NCBI RefSeq assembly: GCF_030162935.1
Contig: NZ_JASAUZ010000007.1
Span: 1-64,000 of the forward strand
DNA length: 64,000 nucleotides
Reading direction: 5' to 3'
Source of the DNA: Comamonas halotolerans
GTDB taxonomy: Bacteria > Pseudomonadota > Gammaproteobacteria > Burkholderiales > Burkholderiaceae_C
Below, one piece after another: positions 7,867 to 17,836 of the stretch. The position numbers and the translations under genes were made by a program. Numbering within the stretch: the first letter of the stretch is position 1; every line of letters starts with the position of its first letter. The notes under the pieces were generated by a model. The model was given only the letters and a program-made list of their open reading frames with translations. It was not told where the DNA came from and did not search any database.

Positions 7867-10074
7867 ATGGGTTGGAAAGCAATCCACCGCTGGCTGGGCC
7901 TGACTATTGGCACATTGGCCATGATACTGGGTGTCACAGGTGCCATCCTGGCAATAGACCCGGTGCAACAGGCGTGGCATGCACCTGCTGCGTCGGACGA
8001 TTTGTCCGTAGCTTTACTGGTAGAGCGCGTGACCCGCAACATCACGGGGGTAGAGGAGGTTCGTCGCTTGCCCTCGGGTTCCATCGTGGTGTTCAGCTTT
8101 GCTGATGAGCAGCCTCAGGCGTTTTATGTGGATCCAGGCGATGGCAGGGTGCTGGACACGTGGCAACCATCAGTGTTGCCGCGCTGGGTGAAAAATTTGC
8201 ACCGGTCACTGCTTTTGGGTGATGCAGGACGCTGGGGAGCCGCGGGCACAGCGTTGACCATGGGCCTGTTGTGCATCTCTGCCGTGGTGCTTTTGCTAAG
8301 GCGTATGGGTGGCTGGCGACGGCTGGGGGCACGAGTGCGTGGCACGCTGGCGCAGCGCATCCACGTGGTCGCAGGCCGTGTGTTGCTCGCATTTCTATGC
8401 GTGATATCGCTCACGGCGCTGACCATGAGTGCCTCGACGCTGGGGTTGATAGAGCTTGATTCCAGGGTCGAGCCTGAGGTCTATTCCGAGATAAACAGCA
8501 ATCCTGCCTTGTCTGGCGAGCAGCTTGCGCCTCTGCAAAGCATGGCGGTGCAGGATTTGCGCAAGCTGAACTTTCCCGCCGCCACGGACCCGGAAGACAC
8601 CTGGAATATCACCACATTCCAGGGACAGGGCTGGATAGACCAGTACTCCGGCAAGATGCTAGCCTGGCAGGATGCAACCCTTGCACAGCGCATTCACGAT
8701 CTGGCCGTGGTGCTCCACACGGGCGAGGCTGCGTGGCTCTGGGCCGTGGTGCTCGGATTCACAGGCGCCAGCGTGCTGCTGTTCTGGCTGTCGGGCCTTG
8801 TCATCTGGTGGCAGGCACGCCTTCAGATGCCGCACATCACTGGCAACACTCCGCTGGCACAGGCAGACGTGCTCATCTTCGTGGCTAGCGAAGGTGGCAG
8901 CACCTGGGGATTTGCCCAGACGCTGCAAGACGCTTTGCGCCAAGGCGGCCACTGTGTGCACACGAGTGCATTGGAGAATTTTCAAACCACGCCTGCTACG
9001 CGGCAGGTGTTGGTGCTTGCTGCCACCTATGGAGAAGGCCAACCTCCGGCGCATGCCAGCCACGCGCTGGAGCGGATCACCAAGCTCAGTGCCAGCGCAG
9101 TTCCGGTCACAGTGCTGGGCTTTGGCGACCGGCAGTTCCCGGCCTTCTGCGCTTTTGCCAAGGCGCTGGATGAGACGCTGCGCACACATGGCTGGCCTGC
9201 GTTGCTGCCGCTGGAGTGCATCCATCAGCAATCGGGCCAGCAGTTCGCACGCTGGGGCTTGGCCCTGGCGGAAGCGCTCGGCGAACCCCTTGTGCTGGAG
9301 CATGTACCACGCGTACCTCCTACTGTGGCGCTCACGCTCATCGCGCGGCAAGACTACTCCGGTGCTACCGGGCAGGCGACGGCGATCCTGCGCTTTGCGT
9401 GGCCAGCACAGAGTCTGTGCGCACGCCTGCTCGGACGCGGTCTGGCGCGGTTTGCAGCAGGTGATCTTGTGGGCATCGTGCCTCCGGGCTCGCCTGTGCC
9501 ACGCTATTACTCTCTGGCCTCGGGCTGGAAAGACAGGTTCGTGGAAATCTGCGTGCGCCAGATACCCTCCGGCCTGTGCTCCACACATTTGCTGGGCTTG
9601 CAGATGGGAGACAGCATCCGCTGCTTCATCCGGCCCAACCCCAGCTTTGCACTGCCGCGATCACGACGCCCCGTGCTGCTGATCGGCGCAGGCACAGGCG
9701 TGGCGCCACTGGCCGGCTTCATCCGCAGTAACGACAAGCGCAGCCCGATGCACCTGTACTTTGGCGGACGCAACCCGGAAAAGGACTTTTACTTTGCTCC
9801 CGAAATTCAGCTCTGGCTGGAACAAGGGCGTCTGACGACCTTGCACACGGCGTTCTCCCGCGTGCCCGACGGCGGTGGCTATGTGCAAGATGCTCTGCGC
9901 CGAAATGCCGACCATGTATGCAAGCTAGTGGCACAGGGAGCCATTGTGCGAGTTTGCGGCAGCCGCGCCATGGCGCAGGGTGTGTCCGAAGCACTGGACT
10001 CGGTGCTTGCGCCACTGCAGCTGAGCGTCTCGGCGCTGAAAGCCAAGGAGCGCTATGCCGAAGATGTCTTCTGA
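7867..10074 (+). CDS. membrane PepSY / flavodoxin / NAD(P)H-flavin reductase fusion
   Basis: A 735-residue fusion. Residues 1-320 form a PepSY-associated membrane module with helices near 11-30, 123-145, 171-190 and 292-315, and His residues beside the helices (H8, H112, H166, H284) that could bind haem. Residues ~334-475 are flavodoxin-like (DVLIFVASEGGSTWGFAQ). The C-terminal part is ferredoxin-NADP reductase-like: RYYS at 546-549 for FAD, LLIGAGTGVAP at 604-614 and a GGRN segment for NAD(P)H. The order resembles the sulfite reductase flavoprotein set on a membrane anchor. It should carry electrons from cytoplasmic NAD(P)H across the membrane to the exported flavoprotein. It begins 10 bp after the DUF2271 gene and overlaps apbE. 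Confidence 0.85.
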   Translation: MGWKAIHRWLGLTIGTLAMILGVTGAILAIDPVQQAWHAPAASDDLSVALLVERVTRNITGVEEVRRLPSGSIVVFSFADEQPQAFYVDPGDGRVLDTWQPSVLPRWVKNLHRSLLLGDAGRWGAAGTALTMGLLCISAVVLLLRRMGGWRRLGARVRGTLAQRIHVVAGRVLLAFLCVISLTALTMSASTLGLIELDSRVEPEVYSEINSNPALSGEQLAPLQSMAVQDLRKLNFPAATDPEDTWNITTFQGQGWIDQYSGKMLAWQDATLAQRIHDLAVVLHTGEAAWLWAVVLGFTGASVLLFWLSGLVIWWQARLQMPHITGNTPLAQADVLIFVASEGGSTWGFAQTLQDALRQGGHCVHTSALENFQTTPATRQVLVLAATYGEGQPPAHASHALERITKLSASAVPVTVLGFGDRQFPAFCAFAKALDETLRTHGWPALLPLECIHQQSGQQFARWGLALAEALGEPLVLEHVPRVPPTVALTLIARQDYSGATGQATAILRFAWPAQSLCARLLGRGLARFAAGDLVGIVPPGSPVPRYYSLASGWKDRFVEICVRQIPSGLCSTHLLGLQMGDSIRCFIRPNPSFALPRSRRPVLLIGAGTGVAPLAGFIRSNDKRSPMHLYFGGRNPEKDFYFAPEIQLWLEQGRLTTLHTAFSRVPDGGGYVQDALRRNADHVCKLVAQGAIVRVCGSRAMAQGVSEALDSVLAPLQLSVSALKAKERYAEDVF

Positions 10075-11032
10075 TTCCGCTACTGCCTTGCAGCGAACCA
10101 CCTTGCACGGGCCGACCATGGGAACACGCTGGTCTGCCACCATTGATGCCGAAAACACCGTGAACCTGACGGTCTTGCACCAGGACCTCTGTGCTGTGGT
10201 GGCGCAGATAGACCAGCAGATGTCGCCCTGGAAGCCGGACAGCGACCTCATGCGCCTGAACCAGGCGACCGTGGGCGACTGGGTGAACCTCACCAAGGAA
10301 ATAATGGAGGTGCTGGACTGTGCGCTCGATGTCCAGCGTCTGAGCGCAGGTGCCTTCAATCCATGCGTTGGGGCGTTGGTTGATGCCTGGGGCTTTGGCG
10401 CGGTGCGTAATGCTCCTGATGCGCAGGCGATCCGCGCAGCACGCCAGTCCATGCTTCTTGCTGCGCACGGATGCCTGGAGCTGGAAAAGTCCATGGGTCG
10501 CGCGCGCAAACATGCGCCCTTGCAACTCGACCTGTGCGGTATTGCCAAAGGGTACGCAGTGGATCGCATAGCCCATGTGCTGCAACAACACGGTGTGCGC
10601 CATGCGCTGGCTGCACTGGACGGCGAACTGCGCGCCGTGGGCAGTCAGGCCAGCGGCCACCCCTGGGCCGTGGCGCTTGAAAGCCCGGAAGATTCGCACC
10701 GGGCGGTGCACGCAGTCATTGAGCTGGAGGAGCTGGCTGTAGCCACTTCCGGTGACTACAGACACTATGTGAAAGTAGGCTATGCGCGCCTTGCTCACAC
10801 CATGGACGCACGCCGCTGCGCACCCGTGAACAACGCCGTGGCCTCAGTCACCGTACTGGCGCCCACCTGCATGCAAGCGGATGCCTGGGCCACGGCCTTA
10901 CTTGTAGCAGGCGCTGACGAAGGCCTGGTCATGGCACAGCGTATGGGGATGGATGTGCTGTTCCTGGTGCGCTGTGCCGAAGGGTTGATGGAGATGGGAC
11001 TGGGCCGGTTTGCTAAAACTGCGGCCCCGTGA
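10055..11032 (+). CDS. apbE: ApbE-like FAD:protein FMN transferase
   Basis: A 325-residue ApbE family member that would transfer FMN from FAD to a Thr or Ser of a partner protein. Family landmarks: TMGTRWSA near the start, LCGIAKGYAVDRIA, SGDYRHYVK, AHTMDARRCAPVNNAVASVT and CMQADAWATALLVAG. The usual DPRTGRP segment is changed to DARRCAP and the GG of the flavin-binding loop is LDGELRA, so the active site is slightly unusual. No signal peptide is visible, whereas many ApbE proteins are exported lipoproteins, which raises the question of where modification occurs. ATG 10055 overlaps the reductase by 20 bp; ATG 10064 is an alternative. The obvious substrate is the DUF2271 protein. Confidence 0.85.
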   Translation: MPKMSSDSATALQRTTLHGPTMGTRWSATIDAENTVNLTVLHQDLCAVVAQIDQQMSPWKPDSDLMRLNQATVGDWVNLTKEIMEVLDCALDVQRLSAGAFNPCVGALVDAWGFGAVRNAPDAQAIRAARQSMLLAAHGCLELEKSMGRARKHAPLQLDLCGIAKGYAVDRIAHVLQQHGVRHALAALDGELRAVGSQASGHPWAVALESPEDSHRAVHAVIELEELAVATSGDYRHYVKVGYARLAHTMDARRCAPVNNAVASVTVLAPTCMQADAWATALLVAGADEGLVMAQRMGMDVLFLVRCAEGLMEMGLGRFAKTAAP

Positions 11033-12476
11033 AGCCTTGCATGTCACGCTCACTGAAGCGCGCAGCAAGCTGCTCAATATCAGTCATCGAGTGATCGCAC
11101 TGCCCAATGGTGTGTCTGCTGATCCAGCAGAAGGCACTGTCCAGCAATAGGAGAGTTGCGTTATAGGGAAGTTCATGGGGGGCAACAACTGAATTTCCGC
11201 AAGCCATTGAGCTGCATGACGATTAATGCTGACTTCCGCACCCCAAAATTCGTCGCTGCTGCACTGCCAGCATCGCCGCTCAGGTGACCGCTAGGTGGCC
11301 TGTAGCCGATAGATTGCGATGCGACCATGTGCAATTGCTACCGTTGCAAAGCAGATCAAGGGGGCAGAGGGTTGTTTCAGGCTGATTGCGGTCTTTCAGC
11401 TCACATATGCCAATGACTGCTGATGCTCAGGGCAGTCATTGAACTAATGCTTCTTCAGTGCTCTGCTCATTGCCCGAAAGCTGTTTAGGAAAAGCTGGTC
11501 GATTCAACCCTGTCATATCCTGCCTCTTCAGTTCGATATGACTCCAAGCCTTAGATTTCGCACTTCTTCATACTAGAGATTCTCATTGTGAACTCTCTAC
11601 TTCTTAAGACACTGGTTATCCGGGGGGATGCCACGCGCCCTGGTGAAATCGGGCAATTTGTGTAAAATGCCGCGAAAGTTAGTTCTGACTTTGGTAGTTA
11701 GCTCTCCTTTTGGAAGCTGTATTTATCTTGTTGCTTATGCAGACTCGTGCACCCACGACGCTGGGTATTGACTTTGTGACTTCCAACTCAGCAATGCTGT
11801 GGTGCATTCGCACCCATGTTGCACGCCTATTGCCACTGCAAGGCAAGCTGGCGCACTCCCGCTAACTGCGAACATCTGACTACGCACGATGGGTCTGCGG
11901 CGATCCTGCCGTTGAGGTAGGTGAAGTAATTCGCCCACTGCTTTCCCTCTGCAGCCTACTTCCCTCCAAAGCACCTGTTGGCATCCCATTGCTGCTATAG
12001 CAGGATGCATGTCGGCATGTCTGCACAACGCCTTGGCTGCGTTCGCATGCAAACGCGTATGGATGGTCTGCAAGCCTGTCGTGCACGCTCTAGCCCCACA
12101 TTACCCACGATTCCAAGATCGCCAGCATCCGCGCGACACGGTGCCCGTGTTGTGTGCTTTGCTGCTCTTGAATGCACGCGGTGATTGCGGCTGCGACTAC
12201 CTGTGAACAATGCGTCGGAGCCGCATCAATATGGTGATGCGTCTCCATCTTAGCCATTATCTTTATTTAAAAGTTAACGATGGCAGGATTTGTTTCATAC
12301 CTTAATTTTTATTCATGGCTTTGAAATGATGTGAAAAAAATTCGGTTCATGAATAAAACAGCTTCATTTTTTAACGGTTTTCAAGAAAGAAACCATCTGA
12401 TAGATCAAACACACCGAGTCTACGATAGCAATATCAAAGACTTTTTTTTAACCCATATCAGAGACTGAAATTAGAT
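11033..12476. other. 1.4 kb stretch without an intact gene
   Basis: No frame here looks like an intact gene. A decayed Hsp70-like start lies at 11736. A 19 bp sequence at 11490-11508 matches 6602-6620 with one change. From about 12240 the DNA becomes AT-rich up to the dat start and probably contains its promoter. No RNA gene was recognised. Confidence 0.45.
11736..11866 (+). pseudogene. fragment of an Hsp70/YegD-like gene
   Basis: An ATG at 11736 opens a 42-codon frame reading TLGIDFVTSNSAMLWC and then HVARLLPLQGK. This mirrors the N-terminus of actin-fold Hsp70-like proteins (GIDFGTSNSAV, then a LLPLEG-like strand), with the critical phosphate-loop Gly replaced by Val. The frame then stops and no continuation of the ATPase domain is evident. 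It looks like the start of a gene that was deleted and mutated. The match is short, so confidence is limited. Confidence 0.42.
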
Positions 12477-13850
12477 ATGAGCCTTGCATTAGTAAAAACC
12501 ACTTCTCGATCAACCAACGAATATTATTTGACACGTCAAAACCAAATGGAATCGAACGTGCGTAGTTATCCACGCAAATTACCGTTGGCCATTGCCAAAG
12601 CCCACGGCTGCTGGGTGACCGACGTGGAGGGCACTGAGTATCTGGACTGCCTGGCAGGCGCGGGTACTTTAGCTTTGGGACACAACCATCCAGCAGTGAT
12701 TGAAAGCATTCAAACCACGCTGGCCAGCGGGTTGCCCTTGCATACGCTTGATTTGACGACGCCACTCAAAGATGCGTTTACCGAAGCTTTGCTGGAACAA
12801 TTACCCGGTGGCAAAGACGCGTATTGCCTGCAGTTTTGCGGCCCATCGGGAGCAGATGCGACCGAGGCGGCCATCAAGCTGGCCAAAACTTTTACCGGCC
12901 GCAGCTCGGTGATTAGCTTTTCAGGCGGTTACCACGGCATGACGCACGGCTCTTTGGCCATGACAGGCAATCTGTCTGCCAAAAATGCGGTGCATGGCTT
13001 GATGCCCGGCGTGCAATTCATGCCTTACCCCCATGAATACCGCTGCCCACTGGGAATTGGTGGTGAAGCAGGCGTTGATGCCTTGACCTATTACTTCGAG
13101 AACTTTATCGAAGATGTGGAAAGTGGCGTGACCAAACCTGCTGCTGTGATTTTGGAAGCCATTCAAGGCGAAGGTGGTGTGGTGGTAGCACCTACCAAAT
13201 GGCTCAAAAAAGTCCGCGAAGTGACCGAAAAACACGGCATTGTGTTGATCTTGGATGAGGTGCAAGCTGGCTTTGCCCGCTCCGGCAAGATGTTTGCCTT
13301 CGAGCATGCGGGGATTGAACCGGACATCATCGTAATGTCCAAAGCCGTTGGGGGCAGCTTGCCACTTGCGGTGCTGGGTATCAAGCGCAAGTTCGATGCA
13401 TGGCAGCCCGCAGGCCATACCGGCACGTTCCGCGGCAACCAGATGGCTATGGGCACAGGCATTGCCACACTGAAAGCCATCCAAGCGCAAAACCTTGCCC
13501 AAAATGCCCAAGCGCGTGGCGATTTTCTTCAAACCGAACTGAAGAAAATGGCAGCGGAATTTCCCTGCATTGGCAATGTGCGTGGTCGTGGCCTCATGCT
13601 GGGTATTGAAATTGTGGACGAGAGTCAGCCCCCAGACCACATGGGTTCGTTGCCTGCCGATGCCGAGCTGGCGGCGGCCATTCAAACGACATGTTTCAAC
13701 AACCAGTTGCTGCTGGAAAAGGGTGGGCGCAATGGCACAGTGATTCGTTTGCTATGCCCGCTGATCATCACACAAGCCGAGTGTAAAGAAGTGCTGGTGC
13801 GCTTTAAGCGCGCAGTAGCGCAGGCGCTGGTCGCGGTACGCGGAGCATAA
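12477..13850 (+). CDS. dat: L-2,4-diaminobutyrate:2-oxoglutarate aminotransferase
   Basis: A 457-residue class III aminotransferase, about the family's usual length. It would interconvert aspartate-semialdehyde plus glutamate with L-2,4-diaminobutyrate plus 2-oxoglutarate, using PLP. Visible landmarks: the N-terminal [13 protein letters not shown], the substrate segment [47 protein letters not shown] and [14 protein letters not shown] with the PLP lysine. The stop is 2 bp before ddc, so the genes form an operon for 1,3-diaminopropane. The upstream 230 bp and first codons are AT-rich compared with the rest of the gene. The pairing recalls the dat-ddc locus of Acinetobacter. Confidence 0.9.
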   Translation: MSLALVKTTSRSTNEYYLTRQNQMESNVRSYPRKLPLAIAKAHGCWVTDVEGTEYLDCLAGAGTLALGHNHPAVIESIQTTLASGLPLHTLDLTTPLKDAFTEALLEQLPGGKDAYCLQFCGPSGADATEAAIKLAKTFTGRSSVISFSGGYHGMTHGSLAMTGNLSAKNAVHGLMPGVQFMPYPHEYRCPLGIGGEAGVDALTYYFENFIEDVESGVTKPAAVILEAIQGEGGVVVAPTKWLKKVREVTEKHGIVLILDEVQAGFARSGKMFAFEHAGIEPDIIVMSKAVGGSLPLAVLGIKRKFDAWQPAGHTGTFRGNQMAMGTGIATLKAIQAQNLAQNAQARGDFLQTELKKMAAEFPCIGNVRGRGLMLGIEIVDESQPPDHMGSLPADAELAAAIQTTCFNNQLLLEKGGRNGTVIRLLCPLIITQAECKEVLVRFKRAVAQALVAVRGA

Positions 13851-13852
13851 AC

Positions 13853-15385
13853 ATGGTGCATTTTTCTGAACACCGCAAAGCATTGCTTTGCAACGATGCT
13901 GCATCGATTGCCGACTACACGCAGGCCATGGCGCAAGCTACTCAGGCCGTGGCTTCCTGGCTGCAAAACGACAAGATGTATACGGGCGGCAGCATCAGGG
14001 ATCTGCGCAGCGCGATTGCATTCCTCCCCTCGAAAGAGGGCATGGGCGTGCAACCAGCGTTGCAGCGCATGGTCGAGCTTTTCTTGCACAAAAGCCTGAA
14101 AGTGCACCACCCCCATTCGCTCGCGCATTTGCACTGTCCGACGATGGTGGCCAGCCAAATCGCAGAGGTGCTGATCAACGCCACCAACCAGTCTATGGAT
14201 TCGTGGGACCAAAGCCCGGCGGGTTCGTTGATGGAAGTGCAGTTGATTGACTGGTTGCGCCAAAAAGTGGGCTATTGCGCAGGCAACGCGGGCGTCTTTA
14301 CATCGGGCGGCACACAGTCCAACTTGATGGGCGTGCTGCTGGCGCGAGATGCCTGCATTGCCAAGCACTGGAAGAACGAGCAGGGCCAGTCTTGGTCGGT
14401 GCAGCGCGACGGCATTCCTGCGGATGCGATGCGCAAGGTCAAAGTCATCTGTTCGGAGAACGCACACTTCTCCGTGCAAAAAAACATGGCCATGATGGGC
14501 ATGGGCTTTCAGTCCGTGGTGACCGTTCCAGTAGATGTAGATGCTCGCATGGACATAGATGCGCTGGCGCAGACCATGGCCCGCCTGCAGGCTGAAGGCA
14601 ATATCGTGGCATGCGTAGTGGCTACGGCGGGCACCACCGATGCAGGGGCGATCGATCCACTACCGCAAGTGCGCGCCATCAGTGCCCAATATGGAGCGTG
14701 GATGCACGTGGATGCAGCCTGGGGTGGTGCGTTGATTCTCTCGCAGCACCACCGCGACCTTTTGGTAGGCATGGAGCTGGCTGACTCGATCACGCTGGAC
14801 TTTCACAAGCATTTCTTCCAAAGCATCTCTTGTGGCGCGTTCTTGCTCAAAGAGGAAGCGAACTACCGCTTCATGCACTACGAGGCTGAGTATCTGAACT
14901 CTGCTTACGACGAAGAGCATGGCGTGCCGAATCTGGTGTCCAAATCGCTGCAAACCACGCGCCGTTTTGATGCGCTGAAGCTGTGGATGACGATTGAAGC
15001 CCTGGGCGAAGATCTGTACGGCTCCATGATTGACCATGGCGTAAAGCTGACCCGTGAGGTGGCGAACTACATCACGGCGACTGAAGGTTTGGAGCTGCTG
15101 GTGGAGCCGCAGTTCGCATCAGTTTTATTTCGCGTGATACCACAGGGCTATCCCGCAGAACTGCTAGATGCACTGAACCAAAACGTCGCCGACGAATTGT
15201 TTGCACGCGGTGAGGCCAATATCGGTGTGACCAAAGTGGGGCAAGTGCAATCGTTGAAGATGACCACCTTGAGCCCGATTGCCACGCTGGAAAACGTTCA
15301 GCAATTGCTGGCACAGGTACTCAGTGAGGCCGATCGCATCAAAAAACCTATTGCTGATGGGACTTATAAACCAGCGATCGACTAA
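13853..15385 (+). CDS. ddc: L-2,4-diaminobutyrate decarboxylase
   Basis: A 510-residue group II PLP decarboxylase that would convert L-2,4-diaminobutyrate to 1,3-diaminopropane and CO2. Landmarks are [20 protein letters not shown] near the N-terminus, [47 protein letters not shown] and the PLP-lysine segment [13 protein letters not shown]. It follows dat by 2 bp and is followed by a strong terminator, so the operon has two genes. No siderophore synthetase lies nearby to use the product, which suggests 1,3-diaminopropane serves as a polyamine here or is consumed by enzymes elsewhere. Confidence 0.9.
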   Translation: MVHFSEHRKALLCNDAASIADYTQAMAQATQAVASWLQNDKMYTGGSIRDLRSAIAFLPSKEGMGVQPALQRMVELFLHKSLKVHHPHSLAHLHCPTMVASQIAEVLINATNQSMDSWDQSPAGSLMEVQLIDWLRQKVGYCAGNAGVFTSGGTQSNLMGVLLARDACIAKHWKNEQGQSWSVQRDGIPADAMRKVKVICSENAHFSVQKNMAMMGMGFQSVVTVPVDVDARMDIDALAQTMARLQAEGNIVACVVATAGTTDAGAIDPLPQVRAISAQYGAWMHVDAAWGGALILSQHHRDLLVGMELADSITLDFHKHFFQSISCGAFLLKEEANYRFMHYEAEYLNSAYDEEHGVPNLVSKSLQTTRRFDALKLWMTIEALGEDLYGSMIDHGVKLTREVANYITATEGLELLVEPQFASVLFRVIPQGYPAELLDALNQNVADELFARGEANIGVTKVGQVQSLKMTTLSPIATLENVQQLLAQVLSEADRIKKPIADGTYKPAID

Positions 15386-15393
15386 TTGATAAT

Positions 15394-15423
15394 AAATAAA
15401 GGGCTCTGCGGAGCTCTTTATTT
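15394..15423 (+). terminator. terminator after dat-ddc
   Basis: A 13 bp stem, AAATAAAGGGCTC pairing with GAGCTCTTTATTT (one G-U), encloses a TGCG loop and lies 8 bp after the ddc stop. A and T runs on the two arms would let it work in both directions. Confidence 0.85.
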
Positions 15424-15799
15424 AAGGCATATAATAATATTCACAAAGAAATTTATCTAGACTTGATATTGCATTAATTATTTTGTGTAATATTATCTAT
15501 AATATCCATTCATTTGCTTAAATGGATACAGGAGATTTTTAAAATAGGTAGTTAGCATGCCACCCGTAACTGCTGAAAAGAAGATCTAAGAATGCAAGTC
15601 GGCTGTGGTCGCTCTGAATCGAGCAGCTAACCTCAGATACCTTCTGACTGCGTCCAACTCTCTCATCGCTTGTTCCTAAAGCCTGCATCTCGGAAAAAAG
15701 CAGCCATTCATATCACGCATTCGATGGGCAGCAATCGCTGCAAAAAAGCCATCCAAATGGGATGACTCTTCATAATCATGTCCTTTCCGTAGTGGAAAT
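15424..15799. other. intergenic stretch between convergent units
   Basis: The first ~120 bp are AT-rich and the rest has mixed composition. No gene or RNA is recognised. It lies between the dat-ddc terminator and the end of the minus-strand Bug receptor gene. Confidence 0.4.
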
Positions 15800-16814
15800 T
15801 TAGTTCTTTCCTATCAGATTTTCTGTCTTTGCAGCAGCATGCAATTCATTATTAAAGACTCCTCTCCAGCGGATCGCCTCCTGGGCTACTAAATCGCTGA
15901 ACGCTTGTGTTTGTGTAGGTGCTTGTGCTTGCAATACTGCGTATCGTGAAAGAACTTGCGGGCTCTTTTGAACTTGTGCAACCGCCTGCGCAATGTCATT
16001 GAGGATGTGTTGGGGGGTACCAGCAGGCGCCATGAACCCGTTCCATGGAACCACCACGGCATTGGGGTAACCCACTTCTGCCAGCGTTGGCACATCAGGG
16101 ATAGCGGCAAGACGTGTATCACCAATGACAGCCAATACTTTTAGCTTGCCACTTTGCACATGTGGCAGTGCCAAGGCTGCTGTGACAGGCGCAATATCTA
16201 GACGACCATTTATCAAGTCTGCAATGAATGGCGGCTGACCTTGATAGTTGATTTGTGTGAGTTCAATTTTTGCGTCCGCAGTCAAACGCTCAATACCAAG
16301 GTGGTTAGAGCTGCCATGACCTGGATTGGCGACGTTGAAGACACCAGGCTTTTGCTTCGCTTCAGCAATGAAGTTTTTCAGCGAATTGAACTTGGAAGTT
16401 GCAGGAACAACCCACAAATTAGGCGTAGAGCCGATTCTTGCAATGGGCTGGAAGTCAGAAGTTTTAAACCGGGTGCTGCTGTCAGTCAGTGGATTGATCA
16501 CTGTAAACATTGAGCCCACGAGCAAGGTGTAGCCATCAGGCTTGGCTTGACGGACAGTGTCCGCCCCAAGATTGCCATTTGCACCCGGCTTGTTCTCAAC
16601 AATCACAGGCTGACCCCATTTAGTAGCCAAAGCTTCCGTGACTGCGCGGGCTGTGACATCAACAACGCCTCCAGCAGGGTATGGGACCACTTACCTTGAT
16701 AGGTCGATTGGGAAACGGTGTGATGTCTTGGGCCCAAGCAGTTGCGTATGTGGCTAAAGCTGTGGCTCCAGTCAATACTGCATTCAATATAGATCGGCGG
16801 CTCAATGTTTGCAT
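15800..16814 (-). pseudogene. Bug-family periplasmic solute receptor, frameshifted near the signal peptide
   Basis: The long frame (16690 down to 15800) is a Bug/TctC-type binding protein: VPYPAGGVVDVTARAV, GQPVIVENKPGANGNLGAD, KPDGYTLLVGS, and a C-terminus around GVFNNELHAAAKT. It lacks a signal peptide. Just upstream, an ATG at 16814 encodes MQTLSRRSILNAVLTGATAL, a Tat-like signal peptide, continuing to FPNRPIKV. An extra A on the coding strand at about 16691-16692 then breaks the frame; removing it gives the expected PIKVVVPYPAGG junction. The gene is therefore probably inactive unless this is a sequencing error. Such receptors bind carboxylates or aromatic acids for a partner transporter; none lies nearby. 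Confidence 0.8.
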
Positions 16815-16826
16815 GTCAGCCTCCGT

Positions 16827-17312
16827 TTAGAACGCTGCGCCAGGCGACAAAATGCCTGCGTAGCTGGAGCGAGATTGCACACCCCAGTGACCGTCTTTAT
16901 TCGTCACGATATAGAGCGCTTGAAACGATTGCTGTGCACGGTCTTGAGCGTCGTAGCGCGTGAATTGCAAAGCAAAGTGCACCTTGCTGGCGTCGGCTTG
17001 GATGACGCGAATCCAGTCCCACTTGCTGTAGTTCCAGCCGGTGTTGGCCAAAGGCGTTAAATCGTTGCTAGCCGCATATGTTGCAGCGTCGTCCCACACG
17101 GTGACTTGGTTTCCAGCAAAACGGACGTGTGGATAGTTCATGACCGCGGCCCAAGATTTGGCATCACGGGCATTGAAAGTGCGCATGAAGTCTTGCAAAA
17201 CTTGCAGTCCAGCCTGCACTGCTGCTTGTGCGTCGGAAGTGGTCACGCCAGTGCCGGCTACGAGCAGCGCTAAAGTGTCAGAGGTCAATACATTGTTGTC
17301 GCGTGCAGTCAT
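16827..17312 (-). CDS. NTF2/SnoaL-like protein
   Basis: A 161-residue protein with the NTF2-like alpha+beta cone pattern: a helix (LQVLQDFMRTFNARDAKSW), then FPHVR-type strand residues (NYPHVRFAGNQVTVW), YSKWDWIRVIQADASKVHFA and a final YIVTNKDGHWGVQSRSSYA. Members are small enzymes or ligand-binding proteins. There is no signal peptide. It ends 12 bp before the start of the Bug receptor gene on the same strand and is probably co-transcribed with it, so the two may have served uptake and first conversion of the same compound. The substrate cannot be told. Confidence 0.65.
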   Translation of the reverse strand: MTARDNNVLTSDTLALLVAGTGVTTSDAQAAVQAGLQVLQDFMRTFNARDAKSWAAVMNYPHVRFAGNQVTVWDDAATYAASNDLTPLANTGWNYSKWDWIRVIQADASKVHFALQFTRYDAQDRAQQSFQALYIVTNKDGHWGVQSRSSYAGILSPGAAF

Positions 17313-17794
17313 TTCAGTCCTTGAAAGAAGTGGATTGCTGCGAATGTAGAGAAACTTCTATATTTCAAAAAATATTGTTTTTTTGTTTGTTTATTAACTA
17401 AACATCTTTAAAACTGTTCCGAAAGCGCTTTCTTTCATCGGTAAAGCTGAATGGTTTATCTCTTGGACTAGCCGCAGAACTTCCAACTGGGCACCTGAAA
17501 CAGGAAACCTTGGGACAATTGCGTGATACAAGGGGCGACTGCCCTGTGTGAATAGACCTACTTCTCCAGTAAAGCTTTCACTCTCTCGCAATGCATTTCG
17601 CCGTGACATTTGTAGATGACTGGTATGCAGCAATCATCTTCATTTCAAGTTTTATTCTTGACCGACATTAATGACTCTGCAGCAGTCATAAATGGACGTA
17701 GTTCAATCGCCGCCAAGCTCCTACTGTCGTCATTTGGCGGATCAATTAGCACTTCCTCCTTGCATCTTTGACACCTTGGTGTGCAATAAGCAAC
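17313..17794. other. intergenic stretch with a doubtful short frame
   Basis: A minus-strand frame at 17394-17633 could encode 79 residues, but I recognise nothing in it and see no good ribosome site. It may be remains of a gene linked to the NTF2/Bug pair. The AT-rich part at 17340-17400 probably includes the promoter for the NTF2-like gene. Confidence 0.35.
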
Positions 17795-17822
17795 AAAAAG
17801 GGCACCTTAGGTGCCCTTTTTT
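17795..17822 (-). terminator. terminator of the LivK-like gene
   Basis: A perfect stem AAAAAGGGCACC / GGTGCCCTTTTT with a TTA loop lies 14 bp past the stop of the minus-strand binding-protein gene. T-runs on both strands make it bidirectional. Confidence 0.9.
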
Positions 17823-17836
17823 ACATATGTCGTGAA

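Noticed and set aside
17394-17633. Minus-strand frame of 79 codons upstream of the NTF2-like gene
   Set aside because: No recognised domain, no clear ribosome site; possible debris but not supported as a gene.
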